A stretch of DNA of 47,333 bases from an uncultured Blautia sp. (GTDB lineage Bacteria; Bacillota; Clostridia; Lachnospirales; Lachnospiraceae), in assembly GCF_934371575.1 (NCBI RefSeq), contig NZ_CAKRNY010000030.1:1-47333 (forward strand), in the 5' to 3' direction. How positions within the stretch are numbered: the stretch's first letter is position 1; the number at the start of each line of letters is the position of its first letter. The notes under the pieces are model-generated. The model was not told the DNA's origin. It saw only the letters and a program-made list of their open reading frames with translations, and made no database searches. Shown in pieces: positions 15,751 to 22,041 of this stretch. Position numbers and translations under genes: made by a program.

Positions 15751-15779
15751 ACTCTACACTAGATTGAGTGCCGAGTCCA
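15751..15779 (-). promoter_or_regulatory. Leftward promoter with class-B operator
   Basis: Minus-strand TGGACT (15779-15774), 17 bp and TAGAGT (15756-15751). The spacer holds CACTAGATTGAGTG, unrelated to the O1-O5 operator but repeated at 15826. Probably bound by the XRE regulator encoded at 15906. Confidence 0.6.
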
Positions 15780-15825
15780 TAGGTGACATGCACAAAGTTA
15801 AGTGTCTAAACTTGTCAAAATTATA

Positions 15826-15857
15826 CACTTGTTTGAGTGCATATTTTGTGTTAGAAT
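15826..15857 (+). promoter_or_regulatory. Rightward promoter with class-B operator
   Basis: TTGTTT (15829-15834), 17 bp and TAGAAT (15852-15857). CACTTGTTTGAGTG (15826-15839) overlaps the -35 box. A related palindrome AAGTGTCTAAACTT at 15800-15813 lies between the two divergent promoters. Confidence 0.6.
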
Positions 15858-15905
15858 CTGTATTATAGAAAAGTCATTCATTCAGATTGAAGGGAGAAAA
15901 TCGCC

Positions 15906-16133
15906 ATGATAAGCTATCAGAAACTTTTTGATAAATTGAGAGAAGAAGGCTGGTCTTTCTACCGGGTGCGTCAAGAGAAACTGATCGGACAGGGAACTCT
16001 TACTCGCCTGCGGAACCAGTCCGGTGGTCTCGACAGCAAGACTCTGGATAAAATCTGCCGGACGTTTAATTGCCAGCCCGGAGATCTTATGGAATATATT
16101 CCAGACGAAGATACCGAATCAGATTCAGAATAA
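15906..16133 (+). CDS. XRE-family HTH regulator, 75 aa
   Basis: A single Cro/C1-type helix-turn-helix of the short HTH_26-like form: FDKLREEGWSFYRVRQEKLI, then GTLTRLRNQSGGLDSKTLDKI and FNCQPGDLMEYIPDE. GAAGGGAGAAAATCGCC precedes the ATG. It heads the rightward operon of the 13.9-17.9 kb module. Two CACT-N5-GAGTG sites in the divergent intergenic region are its likely targets, so it probably represses itself and the leftward genes. Confidence 0.85.
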   Translation: MISYQKLFDKLREEGWSFYRVRQEKLIGQGTLTRLRNQSGGLDSKTLDKICRTFNCQPGDLMEYIPDEDTESDSE

Positions 16134-16212
16134 TATGTGCTTTTCTCCTTGTGGAGTTTCCAATTTTGGGATATGATGATAGAAAAAAGTGAACTCACAA
16201 AGGAGAGAGTGT

Positions 16213-16854
16213 ATGAAAAAAATATCACATTTTATTTTACCCCCCCCCCGGAAATTTTTGCACAATTCTCTGAATATAGCAAAAATTTCCCTGTGCTTCT
16301 GTCTGGTCGGCTGTTCGTCGGTATCTGCGGAGCCAACCACTGAAATATCCCAGATTGATTCCTTTCGAGGGTATGAATGGGGAACAACATTCGATGATAT
16401 AAAGAGTAAAGAAATCACATCAGATATGCTGGAATACAGAGATTACCGAATTGATGAAGTCGGGAGCGTGGATGGTCTTACAGATCTGTGCATGTACAAT
16501 GGATCTGTGGATACATACGATACCAACGTTGAATATCTATTTCTAAACGATAAGCTGGTGTCTGGTGGATATGATATGGATATTGACGATTCCAATTATG
16601 AGGATATATGCAATGGAATCTCGGAAAAGTATGGAGATCCAGATATTGTGAAGCCATCAACCGGCTGGGGCGGCTGTTCCATGTGGATTGACGATAGTCA
16701 GAATGTAATTCTTGTTTCAGAAACATTGGGGCTCCTGTACTTCCAGAATGACGAAGCCATAATAGATCTGTTCTCGGAAAGTTTGGAGAAATTCCACGAA
16801 ATTGATATTGACAGAGAATTGCAGAAAGCCGGTGATGGATATGTCGGATATTAA
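16213..16854 (+). CDS. Predicted lipoprotein with C10 tract in its signal region, 213 aa
   Basis: ATG at 16213 follows AGGAGAGAGTGT. Residues 1-34 form a long lipoprotein signal: a basic start, three prolines from a run of ten C residues (16240-16249), a hydrophobic stretch and a lipobox LVGC with Cys34. The mature part, GYEWGTTFDDIKSKEI and later DKLVSGGYDMDID, is acidic and compact with no recognised domain. It should be anchored on the outer face of the membrane. Change of the C tract by one base would abolish the product. Confidence 0.65.
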   Translation: MKKISHFILPPPRKFLHNSLNIAKISLCFCLVGCSSVSAEPTTEISQIDSFRGYEWGTTFDDIKSKEITSDMLEYRDYRIDEVGSVDGLTDLCMYNGSVDTYDTNVEYLFLNDKLVSGGYDMDIDDSNYEDICNGISEKYGDPDIVKPSTGWGGCSMWIDDSQNVILVSETLGLLYFQNDEAIIDLFSESLEKFHEIDIDRELQKAGDGYVGY

Positions 16855-17752
16855 GCTCTTCTCCGTCCACCCGGAGGTCCGGCAAATGGTTGCTTCAGAA
16901 GTGCTTCTTGAAAGAGAATTGCAGACTTTGATTGAAAATAACATGGACGCATTCTTTGGTGTGCGTTTTCTAAAAAGTGAATACGTCATTACAAATGGCA
17001 GAATGGACAGTATAGGCATAGATGAAAATAATTGCCCGGTCATATTTGAATATAAGCGAAGCAGTAATGAAAATGTCATAAATCAGGGGCTTTTCTATTT
17101 GGACTGGCTACTGGATCACAAAGCAGATTTTCAGCTCCTTGTTGCTGATATTCTCGGACAGGACACAGCCACTTCCATAGACTGGTCAATGCCATGCGTG
17201 ATCTGTATCGCAAGCGGCTTCACGAAATATGATCTCCATGCAGTAAATCAAATGCAGCGCAATATTAAATTGGTGCGATACCAGAAATACGGAAATGATC
17301 TGGTTCTGTTTGAACACTTGAACGCCCCTGCTGTACCGCCTATTCCGGTCAACAATTCGGATTTTCCAAACAGTTCCGCCGGCAAGAAGTCTGGCGATCA
17401 GAAAACACATCTGGAAAAGTTATCTGCCGCGCCGCACGAATTGCAGGATATATACCACTCTCTTTGTGACTACATAGAATCTCTTGGGGATGATATTGTT
17501 CCGAACCAGCTAAAATTGTATCTCGCATACCGCAAGACAAAGAATATTATCTGTATTGAGATTTTTAGGAAAATGATCCTGCTGCACCTTAAAATAAATC
17601 CAGATAATATAGAGCTGGAAGATGGATTTACCAGAGATATGAGGAACATCGGACATTACGGAACCGGCGACCTGCAGGTTACGATCAGAACGGCAAAAGA
17701 CTATGAAAAGGCAAAGCCACTTTTAAATTTGGCATATAATGCAGCTCAATAA
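16841..17752 (+). CDS. DUF5655 protein with PD-(D/E)XK-like N-terminal domain, 303 aa
   Basis: Residues 1-150 resemble the DUF91/NucS-like nuclease fold. RMDSIGID is followed by CPVIFEYKRS, giving the D...ExK arrangement of PD-(D/E)XK enzymes, and a helix INQGLFYLDWLLDHKADF. A linker leads to a C-terminal DUF5655 region (DDIVPNQLKLYLAYRKTKN, ending TIRTAKDYEKAKPLLNLAY). Such proteins are scattered in bacteria, often near mobile elements. Substrate unknown; a role in DNA handling or defence is inference. It overlaps the lipoprotein gene end by 14 bases. Confidence 0.7.
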   Translation: MSDIKLFSVHPEVRQMVASEVLLERELQTLIENNMDAFFGVRFLKSEYVITNGRMDSIGIDENNCPVIFEYKRSSNENVINQGLFYLDWLLDHKADFQLLVADILGQDTATSIDWSMPCVICIASGFTKYDLHAVNQMQRNIKLVRYQKYGNDLVLFEHLNAPAVPPIPVNNSDFPNSSAGKKSGDQKTHLEKLSAAPHELQDIYHSLCDYIESLGDDIVPNQLKLYLAYRKTKNIICIEIFRKMILLHLKINPDNIELEDGFTRDMRNIGHYGTGDLQVTIRTAKDYEKAKPLLNLAYNAAQ

Positions 17753-17870
17753 TTGATTTCCGTATCTGTATCCTTATCTGTTTCCGTATCCGTATCTGTA
17801 TCGGGTTTTTTGGGTTTTTGAAATTATCCCAGAAAACCGAACGGTTATTATGCTGATTTCGTCAATAAAT
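17753..17870. repeat. D/T-coding repeat, copy B
   Basis: Second copy of the 13948 repeat in the same orientation, starting at the base after the stop of the DUF5655 gene. It keeps the CCGTATC units, the CGGGTTTTTTGGGTTTT element and a CGGTTATT element, but has no DUF6291 gene attached. The two copies bracket a module of about 3.7 kb. Confidence 0.7.
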
Positions 17871-17875
17871 GAATA

Positions 17876-17904
17876 TTGAATTTCGGAAGTGCATATGATA
17901 TAAT
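17876..17904 (+). promoter_or_regulatory. Promoter of the antisense RNA of the 18-kb toxin
   Basis: TTGAAT, a 17-bp spacer and TATAAT (17899-17904) form a strong sigma-A promoter with no ORF behind it. The short transcript would end at the hairpin at 17955-17980. Confidence 0.65.
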
Positions 17905-17909
17905 GCCAG

Positions 17910-17985
17910 TAGGCAAAGAGATGTAGATAGTCCATGTGGCTCAACTACAACAAAAACCCCAGTGTTCCAGCACTGGGGTTTTCTA
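17910..17985 (+). ncRNA. Predicted antisense antitoxin RNA (par/Fst-like)
   Basis: About 75 nt between a strong promoter and a 10-bp terminator hairpin, convergent with the toxin gene. Bases 17918-17945 repeat, with few differences, the plus-strand sequence at 18101-18129 that spans the toxin ribosome site and start codon. The RNA should therefore pair with the toxin translation start. This is the layout of the par (Fst) locus: convergent RNAs, direct repeats and a shared bidirectional terminator. Confidence 0.6.
17955..17980. terminator. Bidirectional terminator shared by toxin and antitoxin RNAs
   Basis: Perfect 10-bp stem AACCCCAGTG/CACTGGGGTT with a 6-nt loop, T-rich on both outer sides. 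Confidence 0.75.
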
Positions 17986-18032
17986 TTCCCAATTTCAGAT
18001 GGAAGGGCTTAAATCCATAGGCTGGTTACCGA

Positions 18033-18119
18033 CTATTTGTCGCCGTCCAGCCATTTGATGATGTAATGGCAAATTACACCACCCGCAACGGCAACAATAA
18101 GAGATGTAAATAATTCCAC
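18033..18119 (-). CDS. Small membrane toxin of Fst-like type, 28 aa
   Basis: GTG start at 18119 with AGGAGG eight bases upstream. The peptide is one hydrophobic helix (FTSLIVAVAGGVICHYII) followed by KWLDGDK. A hydrophobic span then an aromatic/Trp-Leu and charged tail is the Fst/Ldr type I toxin plan. Such peptides damage the membrane when their antisense RNA is lost, stabilising the element that carries them. It is the last gene before the endolysin-distal end and is convergent with the predicted antitoxin RNA. An ATG in another frame overlaps but gives only 15 codons. Confidence 0.65.
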   Translation of the reverse strand: MELFTSLIVAVAGGVICHYIIKWLDGDK

Positions 18120-18264
18120 ATGGCTCACCTCCTTCCTGTCACCAGTTTGGAGGCGGTAACGTGACTATATTACCACATATACGAAAAAATTTCTACAAGC
18201 TGTCTCAGAATTTCTCACAACGTCAAAAAGCCCCGGAAGCGTATTGCCTCCGGGGTACATTTTC

Positions 18265-19833
18265 TCACTGGACATATTTTTTCTTTTTGTAATACGCTGC
18301 GATCCAGCCGGATGGAATCCGCATCCAGATATTTCCTGCACTGTCATTTTTGATTTCAAGACAAGAAACTTCGGTTCCTTTTTTCAGTTCGCCAGACGTG
18401 TAAGCGTGTTCTCTCGCATTTTTGGTGAGGTCCTGCCATTTCTTTGCGGAGTAATCTGTACCTGCGCCCTTCCGAACTCTCAGATTATCTACCGCGGTAG
18501 TATAAATCTTTCCAACCGTATATGCAGGGGTCTTACTGGCTGAATTTCCTGTTCCGGCAGCCTTTGCATTGTGTAGTGCAACCAGTTTTGCCTTTGAAGC
18601 AGAGCCATATTTTCCATCAACTTCAAGGCCGTTTACTTTCTGGAACTTTTTGAGTGCTTTATCTGTATTGGTTCCAAAATCGCCATCTGCGCCACTGGAA
18701 CCGCAGGAGTATCCGAGATCAATTAACATGAGCTGCATAGTTTTGACTGCCGCCCCTGTGTCGCCTTTCATCAGATAATTTCTTTTGGAGGTCTGTGCAG
18801 TTTCTCCGCCGGTGTATCTCAGAACATGTGTCCACGGATAATCTTTTCTGTAATCGCGGATCAAGAACTCTTTGCCGGTCTGATCTCCCGGCTGCCCACC
18901 ATGCGCCGTTCCTTTTTCATTGATGGAAGCCTCAACCTCTTTACCGTTTCCGCAGTACATGGCGGTATGATAATCAGTATTCAGCAGCACATCACCGCGT
19001 TTCAGGCCGGCTCCGGTTTTAAGATTTACCTCATGGGTGACAACTTCAAAACCGTTTGCCGTAAATACTCCGAGCATATTTCCTGTATAGGTTGCCCCTT
19101 TGGTCTTGACGGGAACTCCAGCGTTTTCCCATGCTGTGATAACCGCCGAAGAACAGTCGTAATCTCCGTCAGCTCCCCATCTATGATCCTGACAATAGCC
19201 ATGGCTATCATCATTCGCTGTATCTTCCATCCACGAAATTGCTTTTTCGATTCTCTGCTGTACTGTCATATCGTTCGCTCCTTTTACATAACTGTCGTAA
19301 AACTTCTGCCCTCTGGCAGCTCTGCCAGCGCACACGCTCTCTCCTGTGTTCGCTGGGATCTCGAACTTTTTCAGAACAATGTCCGACGCTTCACGAATTG
19401 ATGTGGTTGTCTTCAGTACCTTCAAGACAGAGCCGTAGCTCTCCTGTAATTCTTTCAGCAGGTATTCAATCTGCATATCTTCATTGGCAATGGATACGCA
19501 TTTCTGCTTTGCCAGATTCCACAGTCCAGCTTTTCGCCCCGGGCTTGTCCACTGCGCTAGGCCATATCCATACTGCTTGCCAGGAAGCGGATGGAGAAAC
19601 TCTTCACACGAAATCTTTCCGCTATCAACTGCGGCGGTATAGCTTTCATCTGTATAACTTTTTCCGTTTTCCTTCAAACGCTTAATACACAGATACTCTA
19701 CTCTGTTCGGGTAAAATCCGTCACTTTCCGGTTCCAGATTTGCAATCAGTCCGCAGGCACCAGCCGGCGTCATACCTGCCTGAATAAATTTCTTATAAGC
19801 TCTTTTCTCTGCTTCAAAGTTAATCGTCGTCAT
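18265..19833 (-). CDS. Multi-domain endolysin, 522 aa
   Basis: Four modules are visible. Residues 1-185 are a phage tail-lysozyme type domain (AGACGLIANLEPESDG, GYGLAQWTSPGRKAGL). Residues about 188-345 are a CHAP/NlpC-like amidohydrolase with the catalytic Cys in DGDYDCSSAVITAW and His in NTDYHTAMYCG. Residues about 355-415 are a peptidoglycan-binding repeat (LMKGDTGAAVKTMQLMLIDL, GDFGTNTDKALKKFQK). The last 90 are an SH3b-like cell-wall domain (NLRVRKGAGTDYSAKKW). It cuts both glycan and peptide or amide bonds of host peptidoglycan at lysis. No signal peptide, so it depends on the holin at 20029. Confidence 0.9.
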   Translation of the reverse strand: MTTINFEAEKRAYKKFIQAGMTPAGACGLIANLEPESDGFYPNRVEYLCIKRLKENGKSYTDESYTAAVDSGKISCEEFLHPLPGKQYGYGLAQWTSPGRKAGLWNLAKQKCVSIANEDMQIEYLLKELQESYGSVLKVLKTTTSIREASDIVLKKFEIPANTGESVCAGRAARGQKFYDSYVKGANDMTVQQRIEKAISWMEDTANDDSHGYCQDHRWGADGDYDCSSAVITAWENAGVPVKTKGATYTGNMLGVFTANGFEVVTHEVNLKTGAGLKRGDVLLNTDYHTAMYCGNGKEVEASINEKGTAHGGQPGDQTGKEFLIRDYRKDYPWTHVLRYTGGETAQTSKRNYLMKGDTGAAVKTMQLMLIDLGYSCGSSGADGDFGTNTDKALKKFQKVNGLEVDGKYGSASKAKLVALHNAKAAGTGNSASKTPAYTVGKIYTTAVDNLRVRKGAGTDYSAKKWQDLTKNAREHAYTSGELKKGTEVSCLEIKNDSAGNIWMRIPSGWIAAYYKKKKYVQ

Positions 19834-19960
19834 CTTCTACTCCTTCCCGCCCACAAGGGCATACATCATCTATAAATCGTCCGAATTCCAGAACAAATAA
19901 AAAAGCAGCACCGCCTACAAGGGCCAGCACCACCAGAATAATCGCTGCAAGTGTTTTCAT
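19820..19960 (-). CDS. Small single-span membrane protein overlapping endolysin start, 46 aa
   Basis: ATG at 19960 follows GGAG by 8 bases. The N-terminus is one membrane helix (MKTLAAIILVVLALVGGAAF) followed by FGRFIDDVCPCGRE and an acidic tail. The last 14 bases overlap the endolysin start (ATGACGACGATTAA), so it is translationally coupled to lysis. Gram-positive phages often carry a second small membrane protein beside the holin; a lysis-timing role is inference. Confidence 0.6.
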   Translation of the reverse strand: MKTLAAIILVVLALVGGAAFLFVLEFGRFIDDVCPCGREGVEDDDD

Positions 19961-19974
19961 ATTCTTCTCCAAAA

Positions 19975-19996
19975 GAAGGACGGTTTCCCGCCCTTC
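19975..19996 (-). terminator. Hairpin between holin and small membrane ORF
   Basis: Nine-bp stem GAAGGGCGG/CCGTCCTTC (one G-U) with a GAAA tetraloop on the minus strand, followed by a short T run that runs into the ribosome site of the 19960 ORF. It may attenuate endolysin expression. A second perfect hairpin (GAGTTGA-TTAT-TCAACTC, 20010-20027) lies just after the holin stop. Confidence 0.45.
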
Positions 19997-20028
19997 CCAG
20001 TTGACTTATGAGTTGATTATTCAACTCG

Positions 20029-20232
20029 TCATTCAGTTTCATCAATTTCCGGCAGTCCTGCCAGTGATGTGAGTACAGACGCTACGCCTGCCAGCGCAGC
20101 GGTTCCAACTACCACTTTCCAGTCCACGGCGGAAATTGTAGCGGAAGCCGGCAGTAATGCTACTGCGGTCTGCGCCATTGTTTTCGCTGCACGAATGCCT
20201 GCTGCTTTGATCCATACTTTAAAATTCTTCAT
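20029..20232 (-). CDS. Phage holin, r1t-like, 67 aa
   Basis: Short protein with a basic/amphipathic start (MKNFKVWIKAAGIRAAKTMA) and two hydrophobic spans (TAVALLPASATIS; WKVVVGTAALAGVASVLTSLA), as in the small r1t-type holins of Firmicute phages. It opens the membrane so the endolysin can reach the wall. AGGAGGGACATATCT precedes the ATG. The preceding 130 bases (20233-20369) show only a short Cys-containing frame without a start codon. Confidence 0.85.
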   Translation of the reverse strand: MKNFKVWIKAAGIRAAKTMAQTAVALLPASATISAVDWKVVVGTAALAGVASVLTSLAGLPEIDETE

Positions 20233-20369
20233 AGATATGTCCCTCCTGTTTATAATGCTGCTGTGAGCTTGTCACAGCCCACAGCGCAGTTCTTTTGCCT
20301 TTTGGTGCATAAATTATCACCTGCAATAGAACTAACGAATTTGAGCTGTTCTGCACGTTCCTGTAAGTT

Positions 20370-20750
20370 TTACAGAAAAGAGTTCTCGGCTTTGCATTTT
20401 TCGTAAGTTCTTTTCACATTGTCTGTCGCAGATACTGCCTTTCCGTTTGGAAATCTGGGGTGATCCTGACAGTAGCGCTCGTAAGTATCAACATCTTCGA
20501 TAATCTGATCGAAATGTTCTTTTGAATGCCTTATCTTATGACGTATTTCATCATCAAACCGAAGGATGCGATACCGGGCAGTTTTCGCCTCGTTTGCATC
20601 CATTTTTTCATTGAGATCCGCATTCAGTGCTTTCCCAATCGTCCTCGCGATTACACTCCAAGGATTGATCCTAACCGGAGCAACCTGTACCAGCGTGAGG
20701 ACAATCAGCAGGACACTTCCGCCAGTCTCTACGAACTCTTTCATGCTCAT
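20370..20750 (-). CDS. Conserved lysis-region phage protein, 126 aa
   Basis: N-terminal membrane-like segment (SVLLIVLTLVQVAPVRINPW) then a soluble helical part with FDDEIRHKIRHSKEHFDQII and YERYCQDHPRFPNGKA. This protein type is very common next to holins in Clostridia prophages. Exact role unknown, but the membrane span and position suggest involvement in lysis or tail-region assembly. AGGAGGTAAAAGCCA precedes the ATG. Confidence 0.75.
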   Translation of the reverse strand: MSMKEFVETGGSVLLIVLTLVQVAPVRINPWSVIARTIGKALNADLNEKMDANEAKTARYRILRFDDEIRHKIRHSKEHFDQIIEDVDTYERYCQDHPRFPNGKAVSATDNVKRTYEKCKAENSFL

Positions 20751-20934
20751 TGGCTTTTACCTCCTCTCCTAAGAATATATCCTCAGACTCGTCAACGCCT
20801 GCGTATGGACGGCAAAACATTTCGAGTACATCAAGGTCTTGTTCAATCTGTTCGAGTGTCTTATTTCCTTGACCTTTTACCAAAAGCAAGAGGTCATAAA
20901 TGCTCGACCAGAGTCGGGAGATTATCTTAATCAT
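20671..20934 (-). CDS. Hypothetical small protein overlapping the next gene, 87 aa
   Basis: Starts with an amphipathic helix (MIKIISRLWSSIYDLLLLV) and has several Cys near its end. Its ATG overlaps the stop of the upstream gene (ATGA). It overlaps the following gene by 80 bases in another frame, which is unusual; the original stop may have been lost. Confidence 0.5.
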   Translation of the reverse strand: MIKIISRLWSSIYDLLLLVKGQGNKTLEQIEQDLDVLEMFCRPYAGVDESEDIFLGEEVKANEHERVRRDWRKCPADCPHAGTGCSG

Positions 20935-21368
20935 TTCTTCCTCCAGAAATAATAATGTGGTTTCTCTTCTCCGAATATGTTATATCTCAATTCGTCGTCC
21001 AGTATAATTGCCACCGCAGACAAGAAAAACCACAGACACGAAAATGGTAAACAGATCTGTCCCCACAAATTCAACGGCATATTACTGTAGTCCCAGATAT
21101 TCAGACCAAGCCAGATATTCAGGACGACACCTGCAATCAGCTCTGTGCCGGTAATAATCAGACAGCCAATCAACATCTGCAACGGAAGTGGCATATCCCA
21201 TCCGATATGTTCATTCAAAAGCCCACACATAACAAAGCAGAATCCCCCGACGGCAAACATCGTCCAGTGCGTATGTCCTCTGAAAATCAATTCAAAAAGG
21301 CAATAAAGAAGTCCTCCTATCACCCACAGATACATGGTCTTATACAGCTTCTTCAGGAATAATTTCAT
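20931..21368 (-). CDS. CmpB/ABC-transporter type IV-like membrane protein, 145 aa
   Basis: Four hydrophobic spans (MYLWVIGGLLYCLFELIFRG; FAVGGFCFVMCGLL; MLIGCLIITGTELIAGVVLN; LPFSCLWFFLSAVAIIL). The HTHWTMFAVGG and NIWLGLNIWDYSNMPLNLWG motifs are typical of the 'putative ABC-transporter type IV' family that is frequent in prophage lysis regions. Despite the family name no ATPase is near. Its function in phage is not known. Confidence 0.75.
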   Translation of the reverse strand: MKLFLKKLYKTMYLWVIGGLLYCLFELIFRGHTHWTMFAVGGFCFVMCGLLNEHIGWDMPLPLQMLIGCLIITGTELIAGVVLNIWLGLNIWDYSNMPLNLWGQICLPFSCLWFFLSAVAIILDDELRYNIFGEEKPHYYFWRKK

Positions 21369-21369
21369 T

Positions 21370-22041
21370 TTACCGCGCCTCCTTCAAATATTCTTTCAGG
21401 ACTTCCGACTGATACTCTCCCGGAATTTCATCACCGTACTGGATTGCTTCAATCTCGGAAGCTTTCGTACATGATTTTACCCAGTCATACATACTATTGC
21501 AGTAGGTGGTCTGGACAGACACATGCTCCATCGCAGCCTTTACGACAAGCCTCATTTCTTCGGCAGTATAGAACTTGCATGGATTGCCGTCATTGTGGTA
21601 TTCGCATTTTTCAGCGCCGGCACTGAGCTGAGCCTGTTTGCCAAAGAGATTGAGCTGATCGTGAATAGTCAGACTGAAATGCTGCGTTTCTTCTCCGATT
21701 TTAACGTCGATGCCGGAAACAATTTTTTCTTCACACGCTGCTGATACTTCCGACAACTTTGCAGCTCTTCTTGCTTCAATCCCAAGTTCATTTGCATCTA
21801 AGTCAGGAATCTGTTCCAACATAGAAAACCAGAAACCAAAATCAGCAGCAATTTCCTTTTCTGAAATCACTGCTGCGTCTACCCTGCAAAAAATCTCGTC
21901 AGCCTCATATCCTGTCGGGCCATCTTCTGTTTCCTGTACAATTTCATGCTGGTTGTTCCTGAGCCACACATCTGCTACGCCATTCGGCTTTGCCTTGTAC
22001 ACTACCTTTTCCATTTTTTCGGGACTTTGAACCTTGTGCAT
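21370..22041 (-). CDS. DGR-downstream hypothetical protein, 223 aa
   Basis: ATG at 22041 follows GGAGGCGATATT. An N-terminal beta-rich part (KVVYKAKPNGVADVWLRNNQ) is followed by a helical segment (LGIEARRAAKLSEVSAACEE) and HFSLTIHDQLNLFGKQAQL, the pattern of DUF4376-like tail-fibre-associated proteins. It overlaps the reverse transcriptase 3' end by 98 bases. It may be a tail-fibre chaperone; Avd-like features are not apparent. Confidence 0.55.
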   Translation of the reverse strand: MHKVQSPEKMEKVVYKAKPNGVADVWLRNNQHEIVQETEDGPTGYEADEIFCRVDAAVISEKEIAADFGFWFSMLEQIPDLDANELGIEARRAAKLSEVSAACEEKIVSGIDVKIGEETQHFSLTIHDQLNLFGKQAQLSAGAEKCEYHNDGNPCKFYTAEEMRLVVKAAMEHVSVQTTYCNSMYDWVKSCTKASEIEAIQYGDEIPGEYQSEVLKEYLKEAR

